Shown here: piece by piece, positions 18,149-26,874 of the stretch
How the letters are laid out: each line of letters opens with the position of its first letter
How positions within the stretch are numbered: position 1 is the first letter of the stretch
Origin: Cupriavidus sp. U2
Lineage (GTDB): Bacteria; Pseudomonadota; Gammaproteobacteria; Burkholderiales; Burkholderiaceae
NCBI RefSeq assembly: GCF_009663685.2
Contig: NZ_RCOG02000027.1
Coordinates: forward strand, 328,240 to 392,239
Direction of reading: 5' to 3'
DNA length: 64,000 nt
Notes under the pieces: model-generated
The model's input: only the letters and a program-made list of their open reading frames with translations
Told to the model about the DNA's origin: nothing
Database searches by the model: none
Position numbers and translations under genes: made by a program

Positions 18149-19594
18149 TCACCGGCAGCGCAGCGCGTCCTTGAGGCTCGTCCTGTCGCTCCACTGCCGG
18201 CGGTCCAGCAACAACACGGCCAGCAGTCCCTCGGGAAGGTTCTCTTCGAGCGAAAGCCGGGCGCCATGCAGCCTGGCGATGGCATTGACCAGGGCCAGGC
18301 CGAGCCCGCTGCCCGATGGCGCGACGCCGCCCGATGTCCGGCCCGACGTTGCACCCAGGCGCCGGAACCGCTCCACCGCCTGGCCGCGCAGGTCTGCCGG
18401 AATGCCGGGGCCGTGGTCGGCCACGCCCAGCGCCATGCCGTCGCCACGGCGGCGCGCCAACAGCACCAGCGCCTTGCCCTCCGGCGCATACTTGATGGCG
18501 TTTTCCATAAGGTTCGACAACGCCTGGAACAGCAGCGCGCGGTCGCCGTACAGTTCGCGTCCCGGCTCGGCTTCGATGCGCAGCGCCATGCCGGACATCG
18601 ACACCAGCGGTGCATAGTATTCGGCCAGGTCGTCGAGCAGCCCGCGAACCTCGAACCATTCGAACGCGTGCTCGCAACGTCCGGCTTCCACTTCGCCGAT
18701 ACGAAGCACCGCGCGGACCATGCGCTGGATGCGCTCGCCTTCTTCCAGCGCGCCCAGCACGTCGTCGCGCATGGAGTCATCGACTTTCTCCGCCAGGGTG
18801 GCCAAGCGGTTGTGCATGCGCGTGAGCGGCGTGCGCAGTTCGTGGGCCAGATGGCTGCTTACGCTCTTGACTTCCTCCATCAGACGGTTCACGCGATCGA
18901 GCACATGGTTGATGTCCTGCCCCAGCAGGTCGAATTCATCGCCATCGCGCCGGCAGGGCACCGTCGCGTCGCGTTCGCCGGTCACGTAGCGGCGCAGTGC
19001 GCTGCGGATACGATCCACACGACGCATGCTTTGCACGCTGGAATAGAGCCCGATGGCCAGGCTCGACAGCAGCACCGCGAAGAGGCCCGCGCCGGCTACC
19101 AGCGGAATCACGCGCAGCCGTTCACGCATGGGCAGGATGTCGTAGCCGCTGAAGAACACGCCGCCGTCGGCCAGCGGCACCTGCACGCCGAACAGCTGGG
19201 CAAGTTGCGCACTGGTATCGCCCACCGTGACATTGCGCCACTGCAAGTCGCAAGGGGGCTCGCATTGCAGCGCCGCCCTGACCTTGGCATCGCCGAACAG
19301 CAACCTGCCCGACGGCGCCAGGACCAGCGACTTGCTGCCTTCGCGCTCGCGGCTGTCTTCCTGGGTCAGCGCCACGTCCAGCCGGCTGGCGTCGGCAAAG
19401 TGATGCCTGTGTTCCTGGGCACGCACATCGGCCAGCACCATGTCGCGCACATGGCTGTGCAGCAACACGTCGATCTGATGCGCGCTCAGCAGCACCGATC
19501 CGATGGCGACCAGCAGGAAGAGGAACGCCACCAGCGAGGCATGGCGGAAGGTCCTGGTCTCCAGCAGATGGGCTACGCGCTCAGCCCAGGACAT
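18149..19594 (-). CDS. Two-component sensor histidine kinase
   Basis: This 481-residue kinase has one membrane helix near residues 20-38 and another at about 164-186, enclosing a periplasmic sensor of some 125 residues that contains a CEPPC pair (residues 111-115). HAMP follows, then the H-box SSHLAHELRTPLTRM with H251, the N-box NLMENAIKYA, and G boxes DHGPGIP and GSGLGLAL. The start overlaps the response-regulator gene by 14 bp. A CxxxC pair in the periplasm could sense redox state or metal, which is inference. Confidence 0.92.
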   Translation of the reverse strand: MSWAERVAHLLETRTFRHASLVAFLFLLVAIGSVLLSAHQIDVLLHSHVRDMVLADVRAQEHRHHFADASRLDVALTQEDSREREGSKSLVLAPSGRLLFGDAKVRAALQCEPPCDLQWRNVTVGDTSAQLAQLFGVQVPLADGGVFFSGYDILPMRERLRVIPLVAGAGLFAVLLSSLAIGLYSSVQSMRRVDRIRSALRRYVTGERDATVPCRRDGDEFDLLGQDINHVLDRVNRLMEEVKSVSSHLAHELRTPLTRMHNRLATLAEKVDDSMRDDVLGALEEGERIQRMVRAVLRIGEVEAGRCEHAFEWFEVRGLLDDLAEYYAPLVSMSGMALRIEAEPGRELYGDRALLFQALSNLMENAIKYAPEGKALVLLARRRGDGMALGVADHGPGIPADLRGQAVERFRRLGATSGRTSGGVAPSGSGLGLALVNAIARLHGARLSLEENLPEGLLAVLLLDRRQWSDRTSLKDALRCR

Positions 19595-20249
19595 AGCCGA
19601 CCGCGCGCACCGTACGCAGCAGCGATCGCGGGAAATTGCGGTCGATCTTGCTGCGCAGCTTCGAAACGTGAACGTCGATCAGGTTCGTCTGTGGATCGAA
19701 CTGGTAACCCCAGACCTTTTCCAGCAGCATCGCACGCGTGACCGTGCGGCCGACGTTGGTGGCCAGTACCTGCAGCAGTGCGAACTCCTTCTCGGTGAGA
19801 TCGATCGGTTGGCCGCCCCGCGACACGCGGCGCTCGCGCCAGTCGATGCAGAGGTCTTCAAGACGCGTGACCCAGTCTGCGCCGTTCGGCAAGGCACGCC
19901 ACTTGGCCAGCCCTTCCAGCCGCAGCAACAGTTCAGTGAAGTCGAAGGGCTTGCCCAGGTAATCGCCGGCGCCGGCACGCAGCCCTTCCACGCGGTCGCT
20001 GGGCTGGTCCACGGCCGAAAGCACCATGACGGGGGGATGCGGTTGATCGGCCAATGCACGCAGTACACCGATGCCATCGATGCCGGGCAGCATCCGGTCC
20101 AGCAGGACGGCGTCGAAGGCTTCGTCCCGGATCAGTTCCAGCGCGTGTTCCCCGGTGTCTGTCAGGCGGCAGGCGTGCCCCTGCTGTTGCAGCCTGGTGC
20201 CGAGCCAATGCCTCACCCGCGGATCGTCCTCCACGATCAGAACACGCAT
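19581..20249 (-). CDS. OmpR-family response regulator
   Basis: This 222-residue regulator has a receiver domain (acidic pair D8-D9, phospho-acceptor D51 in VLLDRMLPG, K in LGKPFDF) and a C-terminal winged helix (TEKEFALLQVLATN, GYQFDPQTNLIDVHVSKLR, RTVRAVGYVLG). It is upstream of, and overlaps, its kinase gene. A palindrome with Fur-box character lies about 95 bp upstream. The targets are not evident; the nearby TadE/peptidase pair, heme operon or secreted Pro-rich protein are candidates. Confidence 0.93.
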   Translation of the reverse strand: MRVLIVEDDPRVRHWLGTRLQQQGHACRLTDTGEHALELIRDEAFDAVLLDRMLPGIDGIGVLRALADQPHPPVMVLSAVDQPSDRVEGLRAGAGDYLGKPFDFTELLLRLEGLAKWRALPNGADWVTRLEDLCIDWRERRVSRGGQPIDLTEKEFALLQVLATNVGRTVTRAMLLEKVWGYQFDPQTNLIDVHVSKLRSKIDRNFPRSLLRTVRAVGYVLG

Positions 20250-20341
20250 GACAGTCCTCCCCCCTTGCCCAAGTTCCCCCGCACGTCGACCCTTCTTTCA
20301 TCCGGACCTGTTGTCATCGTCCGGTTTCGGCACGATTCTAC

Positions 20342-20358
20342 ATGAGACGCATTCTCAT
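20342..20358. promoter_or_regulatory. Fur-like palindrome between the two-component genes and a small secreted protein gene
   Basis: ATGAGA-CGCAT-TCTCAT is a perfect 6-bp inverted repeat. Read as a 7-1-7 element (TGAGACG-C-ATTCTCA) its right half equals the common Fur half-site ATTCTCA. It lies in a 331-bp gap that contains no other recognisable gene, between the leftward two-component operon and the rightward gene at 20581. Confidence 0.4.
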
Positions 20359-20580
20359 TGGCAGGGGAGTTTGCCGGAGGGTTGTCCACCCGGACATCGG
20401 CCGTTTCAAGCCCGGAAAATCGGCTGGCACCTCAAGTTTGTGGTCCGCCTGCCGTAAGCCTCCGTACTACCATTGCTCCGTGGAAGCGTCCGTCGCGACC
20501 TGGAAATGGGCTACTGGCCGGACTGCCGGCGCGTCGCGCCAGCGTCACGCGGTGCGACAACGGGAATATGTGGAGTCGAA

Positions 20581-20895
20581 ATGCTGAGATTTTTGACGAT
20601 TATCTTGCTCTCGACATTGGGTTCGTCTGCGGCGAATGCCGCGCCGGATACGGGCAGTCGGCCCCAGATTCTGAGTACCGAACGCGGCATCAGCGATGGC
20701 CAGCGTGATGCGACGGTGTTGCACACGCCGCCGCCCTCGCGGGCGGGCGTCATGGCGACACAGCCGAACGCGCCCACGTATGACCAGCAGGTCAATGGAT
20801 CTGCCCCGTACCCGTATATCGTCGCGCCATATATTCAGATACCCGGCAATACGCCGTACCCGCCTCCCCCGCGTCCCGTACCGCACGGTCGATAA
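20581..20895 (+). CDS. Small secreted proline-rich protein
   Basis: The 104-residue product begins MLRFLTIILLSTLGSSAANA, a signal peptide, after a GGAG six bases upstream. The mature part is disordered-looking and has a Pro/Tyr-rich end (PYPYIVAPYIQIPGNTPYPPPPRP). There is no cysteine or membrane anchor. I do not recognise the family. A Fur-like palindrome lies about 220 bp upstream. Confidence 0.6.
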   Translation: MLRFLTIILLSTLGSSAANAAPDTGSRPQILSTERGISDGQRDATVLHTPPPSRAGVMATQPNAPTYDQQVNGSAPYPYIVAPYIQIPGNTPYPPPPRPVPHGR

Positions 20896-20965
20896 ATCGC
20901 GACAAACCCGGGGAAACGATCCCTTCCCGGGCAGGAAGGGACATTCGGCGGCCCGGACCACAGGG

Positions 20966-21889
20966 CTACGCGAGCATCAGGTCCAGGTTCTGAATCGCGG
21001 CGCCTGAAGCGCCTTTTCCAAGATTGTCGAAAACCGCAGACAGTAGTACCTGCCCGTGCGCCGTGCTGGGAAATACGCTCAGACGCAGGTCATTCGTCCC
21101 GTTGAGCGCCTGCGGGTCCAGATGCTTCACATCGCGCGACACTTGCAGCGGCAAGACATGGACGTGCTTCGCCCCGTCGTAGTGGCGCGCGAGGCAGTCC
21201 TGTAACGTCGCGCCATCCACCCCCGGCGCCAGCAGCCGCAGCGCCAACGGCACCGTCAGCACGATGCCCTGCCGGAACGCGCCATAGGCAGGCATGAAAA
21301 TGGGGGGCTGGCTGAGCCCGGCATGCTGCTGGATCTCGGGCGTGTGCTTGTGCGCGAGTTCCAGGCCATATACCTGGTAGGCCGGCGCGCTGGCGGCCGC
21401 CTGCCCCTCATATTCCTCCACGCCGGTGCGTCCGCGGCCGGAGTAGCCCGATACCGCATGAATGCTGATGGGGTAGTCGTCCGGTATCAGCCCGGCCTGC
21501 ACCAATGGATGCAGCAGGCCAATCGCACCGGTCGGGTAGCAACCGGGGTTGGTGACCCGGCGTGCCTTTGCAATGCGCTCGGCCTGGCCCGGTGTCATCT
21601 CTGGAAATCCGTAGGTCCAGTCCGGGTGCGTACGGTGGGCCGAGCTTGCGTCGATCACGCGAACGGCGGGATTGACAATGGTGGCCACTGCCTCGCGCGC
21701 GGCGGCGTCCGGCAGGCAGAGGATGGCGATGTCGCAGGCGTTGATGGCTTCTGCGCGACGCCGCAAGTCCTTGCGCTCCGCAGCCGCCAGCGTCATCAGT
21801 CTGATATCGGTCCGGTGACGCAGCCGTTCGTGGATCAGCAACCCGGTGGTGCCTTGGTCGCCATCGATGAAAACCACGGGAGAACTCAT
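20966..21889 (-). CDS. argC: N-acetyl-gamma-glutamyl-phosphate reductase, type 2
   Basis: This 307-residue NADPH-dependent enzyme makes N-acetylglutamate semialdehyde in arginine biosynthesis. The N-terminus ([19 protein letters not shown]) is the dinucleotide-binding loop of the short AGPR-2 class, and the catalytic cysteine is in [36 protein letters not shown] and [16 protein letters not shown] hold other active-site residues. The ATG at 21889 gives the usual length; the frame continues upstream to 21988. It is divergent from a LysR gene, which is unusual for an arginine gene. Confidence 0.92.
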   Translation of the reverse strand: MSSPVVFIDGDQGTTGLLIHERLRHRTDIRLMTLAAAERKDLRRRAEAINACDIAILCLPDAAAREAVATIVNPAVRVIDASSAHRTHPDWTYGFPEMTPGQAERIAKARRVTNPGCYPTGAIGLLHPLVQAGLIPDDYPISIHAVSGYSGRGRTGVEEYEGQAAASAPAYQVYGLELAHKHTPEIQQHAGLSQPPIFMPAYGAFRQGIVLTVPLALRLLAPGVDGATLQDCLARHYDGAKHVHVLPLQVSRDVKHLDPQALNGTNDLRLSVFPSTAHGQVLLSAVFDNLGKGASGAAIQNLDLMLA

Positions 21890-21968
21890 AGGTGAAATGC
21901 TCCGCAAACTTTGGATGGGAAGAAGCAGGACAGGAGAAAGAGCCCCTATGTTCGGCGGACCGCTACAA

Positions 21969-21989
21969 TATGAAAAGTTGAATTTCATA
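21969..21989. promoter_or_regulatory. LysR-type operator between argC and lysR
   Basis: TATGAAA-N7-TTTCATA is a perfect 7-bp inverted repeat of the T-N11-A class. It is centred between the divergent starts of argC and the LysR gene and probably serves both promoters. Confidence 0.55.
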
Positions 21990-22026
21990 ACGTGAACATT
22001 CAGTTTTCCTGAATCTGGACGCCGAT

Positions 22027-22911
22027 ATGCGAGAAATCAGTCTTGACCGCCTGCGCACTCTGGTCGCCATCGCCGACCGTGGCTCGTTTGCCGATGCGGC
22101 GCGTGCGTTGCATCTGGCGCCGCCAACGGTCAGCCTCCATATCGCGGAACTGGAAAACCGCATTGGGGCGCCCCTGCTGTCCCGCAAGCGCGGACATGTC
22201 AGGCCGTCGGCCATCGGAGAGGTGCTGATAGAGCGCGCGCGCCGGCTCCTTGCCGATGCGGAGCGGGCCTTGGACGATATTCAACGCCAGGTGCAGGGCC
22301 TTGAAGGGCGCGTGCGGATCGGGGCCTCGACCGGCGCCATCGCGCATCTGTTGCCGCAGGCGCTTGAGGTCTTGCGCCAGCAGCATCCCGGCATCGACAT
22401 TCAGGTCGCCGTGCTGACCTCGCATGAAACACTGTCCCGGCTGGCGGATGGGACGTTGGATATCGGGCTCGTTGCACTGCCCCAGCCGCCCGTGGCCGGG
22501 CTCGTCATCAAGCCCTGGCGGCGCGATCCCGTGATGGCCTTCGTGCCGGCGCACTGGGAGTGCCCGGCCCACGTCACGCCAGAATGGCTCGCTGCCCAAC
22601 CGCTCATTCTGAATGACGCGACCACGCGTCTGTCACGCCTGACGGCCGAGTGGTTCGCGACGTCCGGGCATCAGCCTGCGCCGCGCATCGCGCTTAACTT
22701 CAACGACGCGATCAAGAGTCTGGTCGCGGCAGGCTATGGCGCCGCGCTGCTGCCCCATGAGGCGACAGCGCCGGCCCCCGACCAACGCATTGTCATGCGT
22801 CCGCTGCGGCCGGCATTGTGGCGTCGGCTCGGCCTCGCGCATCGTGCCGGGCACGTCGAGCGATCCACGCAACATGTTCTGGATCTGTTGCGCGATCTGC
22901 GACTGGCGTAG
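22027..22911 (+). CDS. LysR-family regulator divergent from argC
   Basis: This 294-residue regulator has the N-terminal helix-turn-helix ([38 protein letters not shown] in sequence) and a periplasmic-binding-like effector domain ([38 protein letters not shown]). It is divergent from argC with a shared palindrome. Control of argC by a dedicated LysR suggests response to arginine, ornithine or a related metabolite; that is inference. Confidence 0.92.
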   Translation: MREISLDRLRTLVAIADRGSFADAARALHLAPPTVSLHIAELENRIGAPLLSRKRGHVRPSAIGEVLIERARRLLADAERALDDIQRQVQGLEGRVRIGASTGAIAHLLPQALEVLRQQHPGIDIQVAVLTSHETLSRLADGTLDIGLVALPQPPVAGLVIKPWRRDPVMAFVPAHWECPAHVTPEWLAAQPLILNDATTRLSRLTAEWFATSGHQPAPRIALNFNDAIKSLVAAGYGAALLPHEATAPAPDQRIVMRPLRPALWRRLGLAHRAGHVERSTQHVLDLLRDLRLA

Positions 22912-23008
22912 GCGCTCCGGGGCCTGGCAATGACGGTCGCGGTCGGTGAACGGCTGCAGGCGACTGCTGATGACGAAAACGCCATTGCGCCGCACTGGCG
23001 AACTTGGC

Positions 23009-23854
23009 TTACCGGTGATTGCAGTTCCCGAAACGGGCCAGGCAATGCCACACCTGCTTGAGCATCTGCGGATCGTGCTGGCCGACGCGCACGGCCTCGC
23101 CGATCCGCATCGGTGTCAGCGGGCCATCGCACGCAAGCAACGCCGCAAGTTCAGCGACAGCCCGGCCGCGGTATTCGTGCTGTTGGCGCAGCAGATCGGC
23201 TTCCGCGCGAAAACCGGCGTGCCATTCGACGCGGCACGGCAATGCATGCGCAAGCGCCTCGACTTCCGTATTCCGGAATGATGGGTCGAGTACGATGGCA
23301 TCCACGTCGCTCGCGATGTGCACGCCGCCGTGAACATGCGCCTCGATGTAATGGTCAAGCGGATCGCCCTGCCCCGCCACGGCAGCCAGACGTTCTACAA
23401 GGGCGAAGCGGTCCGCCACGCCGAAGTGACTCGGCCCATAGACACTGTCCGGGTGGCAAAACGTCGTGCGAGCCAGTACGCCGGAAGCAAGCCGCAGATG
23501 CGCCGAGCCAAAGCGTGGCGCTGCACCGGCTGGCGCATGACCCAGATTCAGTGCGCCATAGCGCGGCCGCTCGGAAGGCGATGCCGTGTCATAGGCCTGC
23601 CCGAAGATCCGGCTTTCCCATTGCCAACGATCACCACCAGGGTAGGCGGTCAGCCCGCCATTGCTGGTACCGGTTTCGAATTGGGATCGATACACGCCAT
23701 CCTCGGCCATCACCGCCAGCAGCGGCCGCCCGCGAACCATTCGGTCCGGGTGGAAGTTCAGCGTTACGCGCCAGCCCGGATCGACCGGCTGGCCTGCAGA
23801 TCTCGCGGCAACGTAGGCCCAAGCACGGGCGGCAGGGGTTCGGGCGGATGACAT
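23009..23854 (-). CDS. DUF3626 family protein
   Basis: The 281-residue protein has no leader. It matches my memory of the DUF3626 family: VTLNFHPDRMVRGRPLL, GVYRSQFETGTSNGGLTAYPGGDRWQWE, RPRYGALNLGH, RFGSAHLRLASGVLARTTFCHPDS and HYIEAHVHGGVHIASDVDAIVLDPSFRNT (shown in parts). Conserved Arg, Glu, His and Asp residues suggest a nucleotidyl- or ADP-ribosyl-type enzyme fold, but no function is established. It is convergent with the LysR gene. Confidence 0.78.
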   Translation of the reverse strand: MSSARTPAARAWAYVAARSAGQPVDPGWRVTLNFHPDRMVRGRPLLAVMAEDGVYRSQFETGTSNGGLTAYPGGDRWQWESRIFGQAYDTASPSERPRYGALNLGHAPAGAAPRFGSAHLRLASGVLARTTFCHPDSVYGPSHFGVADRFALVERLAAVAGQGDPLDHYIEAHVHGGVHIASDVDAIVLDPSFRNTEVEALAHALPCRVEWHAGFRAEADLLRQQHEYRGRAVAELAALLACDGPLTPMRIGEAVRVGQHDPQMLKQVWHCLARFGNCNHR

Positions 23855-23939
23855 GGTGGCGCGGAAGTTTCACGGAAACACTTGGCCAATTTTACCGGCA
23901 GCGCAAACCTGTTGCGGGCGCCGACGTATAGCGCTCCGC

Positions 23940-24695
23940 TCAGATTCCCTGTCCGCCAGACACTTCAATCCGTTGCGCATTGACCCAGCGGTTGTCCTCC
24001 GACAGCAGGCTGGCGATCATCGGACCAACGTCTTCGGCCACGCCGACGCGCCCCAACGCCGTCATCCCGGCAAAGAACCGGTTGAATGCCGGCGTGTCGC
24101 GCACGGCGCCGCCGAAGAAGTCCGTTTCGATCGCACCCGGCGCTACGGCGTTGACCGTGATCCTGCGCGGGCCAAGCTCTTTGGCCATGTAGACGGTGAG
24201 CACTTCCACGGCGCCCTTGACCGCAGCGTAGGCGGACCAACCTTCGGCGGATACGCGCGTCAGCCCCGTCGAGAGATTCACAATGTGACCGCCATCTGCA
24301 AGCAGCGGCAGCATCGTCTGCGTGAGAAAGAACACCCCCTTGAAATGCACATTGACGAGCATGTCGAACGCCGCCTCGCGCATCTCGGCGATTGGCGCTA
24401 CGTCGCCATGTCCCGCGTTGTTGACAAGGTGATCGAAGCTGTCGCGCTGCCAGGTATGACGCAGCACGGATCTCAGCCGTTCTGCGAAGCCGGGGAACGT
24501 GGTGATATCGCCGGCATCGAGTTGCAGCGCCACTGCCTTGCGGCCCAGCTTCCCGATCTCCGCGACGACTGCGCTTGCCTCCGCTTCGCGGCTTTGGTAG
24601 GTGAGGATGACGTCCCCGCCCTTGCGGGCGATCGACAGGGCCGTGTTCCGGCCGAGGCCGCGGCTGGCGCCGGTGACGAGAGAGATCGTGGTCAT
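23940..24695 (-). CDS. Short-chain dehydrogenase/reductase
   Basis: This 251-residue classical SDR has the nucleotide-binding TGASRGLGRNTALS, NNAGHGD, catalytic Ser in VNLSTGL, and YAAVKGAVEVLT with the YxxxK pair. The C-terminal part (RITVNAVAPGAIETDFFGG, VNAQRIEVSGGQ) fits 3-oxoacyl-reductase-like oxidoreductases. AAGGAG lies eight bases before the ATG at 24695, so the longer frame to 24797 is not used. It is divergent from an AraC regulator that is probably its activator, as often seen for such SDR/AraC pairs. Confidence 0.92.
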   Translation of the reverse strand: MTTISLVTGASRGLGRNTALSIARKGGDVILTYQSREAEASAVVAEIGKLGRKAVALQLDAGDITTFPGFAERLRSVLRHTWQRDSFDHLVNNAGHGDVAPIAEMREAAFDMLVNVHFKGVFFLTQTMLPLLADGGHIVNLSTGLTRVSAEGWSAYAAVKGAVEVLTVYMAKELGPRRITVNAVAPGAIETDFFGGAVRDTPAFNRFFAGMTALGRVGVAEDVGPMIASLLSEDNRWVNAQRIEVSGGQGI

Positions 24696-24862
24696 GCGTA
24701 CACTCCTTGGCGTGTGAGGGAAACCGGTGTCCATTCTGTTGCCCGGCACGCCTGAATCCCTTGCCTGAATCTCTTTCTTCCTTGCCTTTTTCTCCAAACG
24801 TGGTGTCCCACTTCGCGGAACCCGCTACGATGGCAGGTGATGAATCACCACCCTGCCCAACG

Positions 24863-25813
24863 ATGAGTGACCTGTTGCTTGATGCCGTGCGCCGCTATGC
24901 GGAGGCGCATGCCGGTCCCACCGGCATTGCCCGGACTCCCATCCCGGGCCTGACAGCCATCCGGGCGACGGCCCCGAGCGGGATTGACTATGCAATCTCC
25001 AGACCACTCGCCTGTATTGTCCTGCAAGGCAGCAAGCGCGTGGCGATGGGCAAGCAGACGTTCGACTTCAGCGCCGGCGATTCGCTGCTGATTACGTCAG
25101 ACGTGCCGACGAGCAGCCAGATCACGCGCGCCAGCACTGATGCGCCGTACTATTCGCTCGTGTTGGATCTTGATGTGGCAGCTATCGCCGAACTGGCGGT
25201 CGAGATAAAGCCCGGGCCGGTCGCCCACGAGTCGCCTGTGCAGGTCGAACCGTCGGACGCCGACGTCGCCGATGCGGCGCTGCGGCTGATGCGGCTGATT
25301 GCGCGTCCGGCGGCAATACCAGTGCTGCAGGCACAGCTCGTGCGCGAAATCCACTACTGGCTGCTGGTGGGCAAGCATGGCCCGGTGATTCGGCAGATCG
25401 GCCGTCCGCAGAGTCACGCTCAACGTCTGGCCCGCGCCGTGGCTTTGCTGCGCGCCGAGTTCGCTCAGCCGCTTCCGGTTGAACGCCTCGCTTCAGCCGC
25501 TGGCATGAGCGCGTCGTCCTTTTACCAGCACTTCCGGGCAGCGACATCGCTGTCGCCGCTACAGTTCCAGAAGCAGTTGCGCCTCATCGAGGCACGCCGA
25601 CTGATGACGTCCGAAGGCATTTCGGCGAGCGATGCTGCGTTTTCCGTGGGTTATGAAAGTGTCCAGCAATTTACGCGTGAGTACCGCCGGATGTTCGGCC
25701 TACCGCCGGGCAAGGACCGGGATGCGGCAATGCAAGGAGCCCAGCCCCACCGATCCGCCGCGCAGGGCGAGGGAATTGCCTGCGTGGGCGATATGTCGAA
25801 CGTGCGCGCGTAG
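24863..25813 (+). CDS. AraC-family regulator (AraC_N type) divergent from SDR
   Basis: The 316-residue product has the AraC_N effector domain (IPGLTAIRATAPSGIDYAI, PLACIVLQGSKRVAMGKQTFDF, DSLLITSDVPTSSQI) and the C-terminal double helix-turn-helix (LPVERLASAAGMSASSFYQHF, GISASDAAFSVGYESVQQFTREYRRMFG). Start choice is between ATG at 24830 and 24863; the latter (MSDLLLDAVRRYAEAH) fits the family N-terminus. The tail after the HTH is longer than usual. It likely regulates the divergent SDR gene. Confidence 0.9.
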   Translation: MSDLLLDAVRRYAEAHAGPTGIARTPIPGLTAIRATAPSGIDYAISRPLACIVLQGSKRVAMGKQTFDFSAGDSLLITSDVPTSSQITRASTDAPYYSLVLDLDVAAIAELAVEIKPGPVAHESPVQVEPSDADVADAALRLMRLIARPAAIPVLQAQLVREIHYWLLVGKHGPVIRQIGRPQSHAQRLARAVALLRAEFAQPLPVERLASAAGMSASSFYQHFRAATSLSPLQFQKQLRLIEARRLMTSEGISASDAAFSVGYESVQQFTREYRRMFGLPPGKDRDAAMQGAQPHRSAAQGEGIACVGDMSNVRA

Positions 25814-25855
25814 TGTCGACGGCAGCTCGGAAGCGCGTATCCGGGGTATGGAGTG

Positions 25856-26761
25856 TCATGCGCTTGGCGATGTCGCTACGCCTCTGTCGACGAGCATGTC
25901 AAAGAGAAGCTGCGCGGCCGGCGCCAACGGGCGCCCCCGGCGCGAGATCAATCCCAGCGTTCGAGTGATCGCCGGTTCGGTCAGTGGTATCGCCAGTAGC
26001 CCACTGCTCGATTTGGGCGGCAAGGCCATTCGCGGCACGACACCGATTCCCAGACCCGCCTCGACCAGGCTTACCAAGGCGGGAACATGATTTACCTCGC
26101 AGTACCAACGCGGTCTCACCGGCTGTCGCGCCAAGGCCTGGTCGATCAGCAAGCGATTGCCGCTGCCTTGCGCGAGCGTGATGTAGTCAAAATTCCCAAG
26201 GTCTTTCCATTGGACGCTTTGATGCCTGGCTAACGGATGCCCCTTGCGGCAGGCGACAACGAACGCCTCTTCAATCAACGGGCAGAATTCTATGTCAGGC
26301 TCCTGTGTCCCGATATAGGTCAGACCAAAATCGGCATCGCCGCGCGTGACGGCGAGCAGGACATCGCCAGAAGATTCGTCAATGATGCGCAGGCGTATCC
26401 CCGGATATCGCTCGTGATACGGCCCCACGACAGAAGGCAGGAAATGGCCTACCGCGGAAGGCACGCAGGCTAGTGTCACCTGGCCCGACAGCCGCTCGGA
26501 AACGGTCTGAATGCCGAGCATGGCTTCCTCCAACTCATTGATGACGTTGCGTGCCTTGTGGACAAACATGCGCCCCACAGTCGTCAGTTCCACCTTCCGT
26601 GTGGTCCGCGTGAAGAGCGCGACGCCGAGCGCTTCTTCCAGTTTGTCCACGCGGCGCGAAAGCGCCGACTGCGACAGGAACATCGAATCGGAAGCCGCTT
26701 TAAAGCTGCCAAGGTCGGCAACGGCCAGGAACGCCCGCAAGTCCGCGAGATCAAAATTCAT
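25856..26761 (-). CDS. LysR-family regulator of the Bug/Ldh2 catabolic set
   Basis: This 301-residue regulator has the HTH (LADLRAFLAVADLGSFKAASDSM, LSQSALSRRVDKLEEAL) and an effector domain (VTLACVPSAVGHFLPSVVG, GDADFGLTYIG, HVPALVSLVEAGLGIGVVP). It is divergent from a Bug gene with 113 bp between starts and a strong palindrome just upstream of its own ATG. It probably senses the substrate of the adjacent operon. Confidence 0.92.
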   Translation of the reverse strand: MNFDLADLRAFLAVADLGSFKAASDSMFLSQSALSRRVDKLEEALGVALFTRTTRKVELTTVGRMFVHKARNVINELEEAMLGIQTVSERLSGQVTLACVPSAVGHFLPSVVGPYHERYPGIRLRIIDESSGDVLLAVTRGDADFGLTYIGTQEPDIEFCPLIEEAFVVACRKGHPLARHQSVQWKDLGNFDYITLAQGSGNRLLIDQALARQPVRPRWYCEVNHVPALVSLVEAGLGIGVVPRMALPPKSSSGLLAIPLTEPAITRTLGLISRRGRPLAPAAQLLFDMLVDRGVATSPSA

Positions 26762-26770
26762 GTGTCAAAC

Positions 26771-26793
26771 GCAAAAATACTTGTGATTTTTGC
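26771..26793. promoter_or_regulatory. LysR operator (perfect 8-bp inverted repeat)
   Basis: GCAAAAAT-N7-ATTTTTGC is a perfect inverted repeat 10 bp upstream of the LysR start and about 80 bp upstream of the divergent Bug start. Its A/T content contrasts with the surrounding DNA. Confidence 0.65.
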
Positions 26794-26874
26794 ACTTTAC
26801 ACTGGAATCGGGGACGGCGACCAGGTGCAGCACGGACAGCGACGTCATGCCGTCCTGAATGAGCAGGAGACAAA

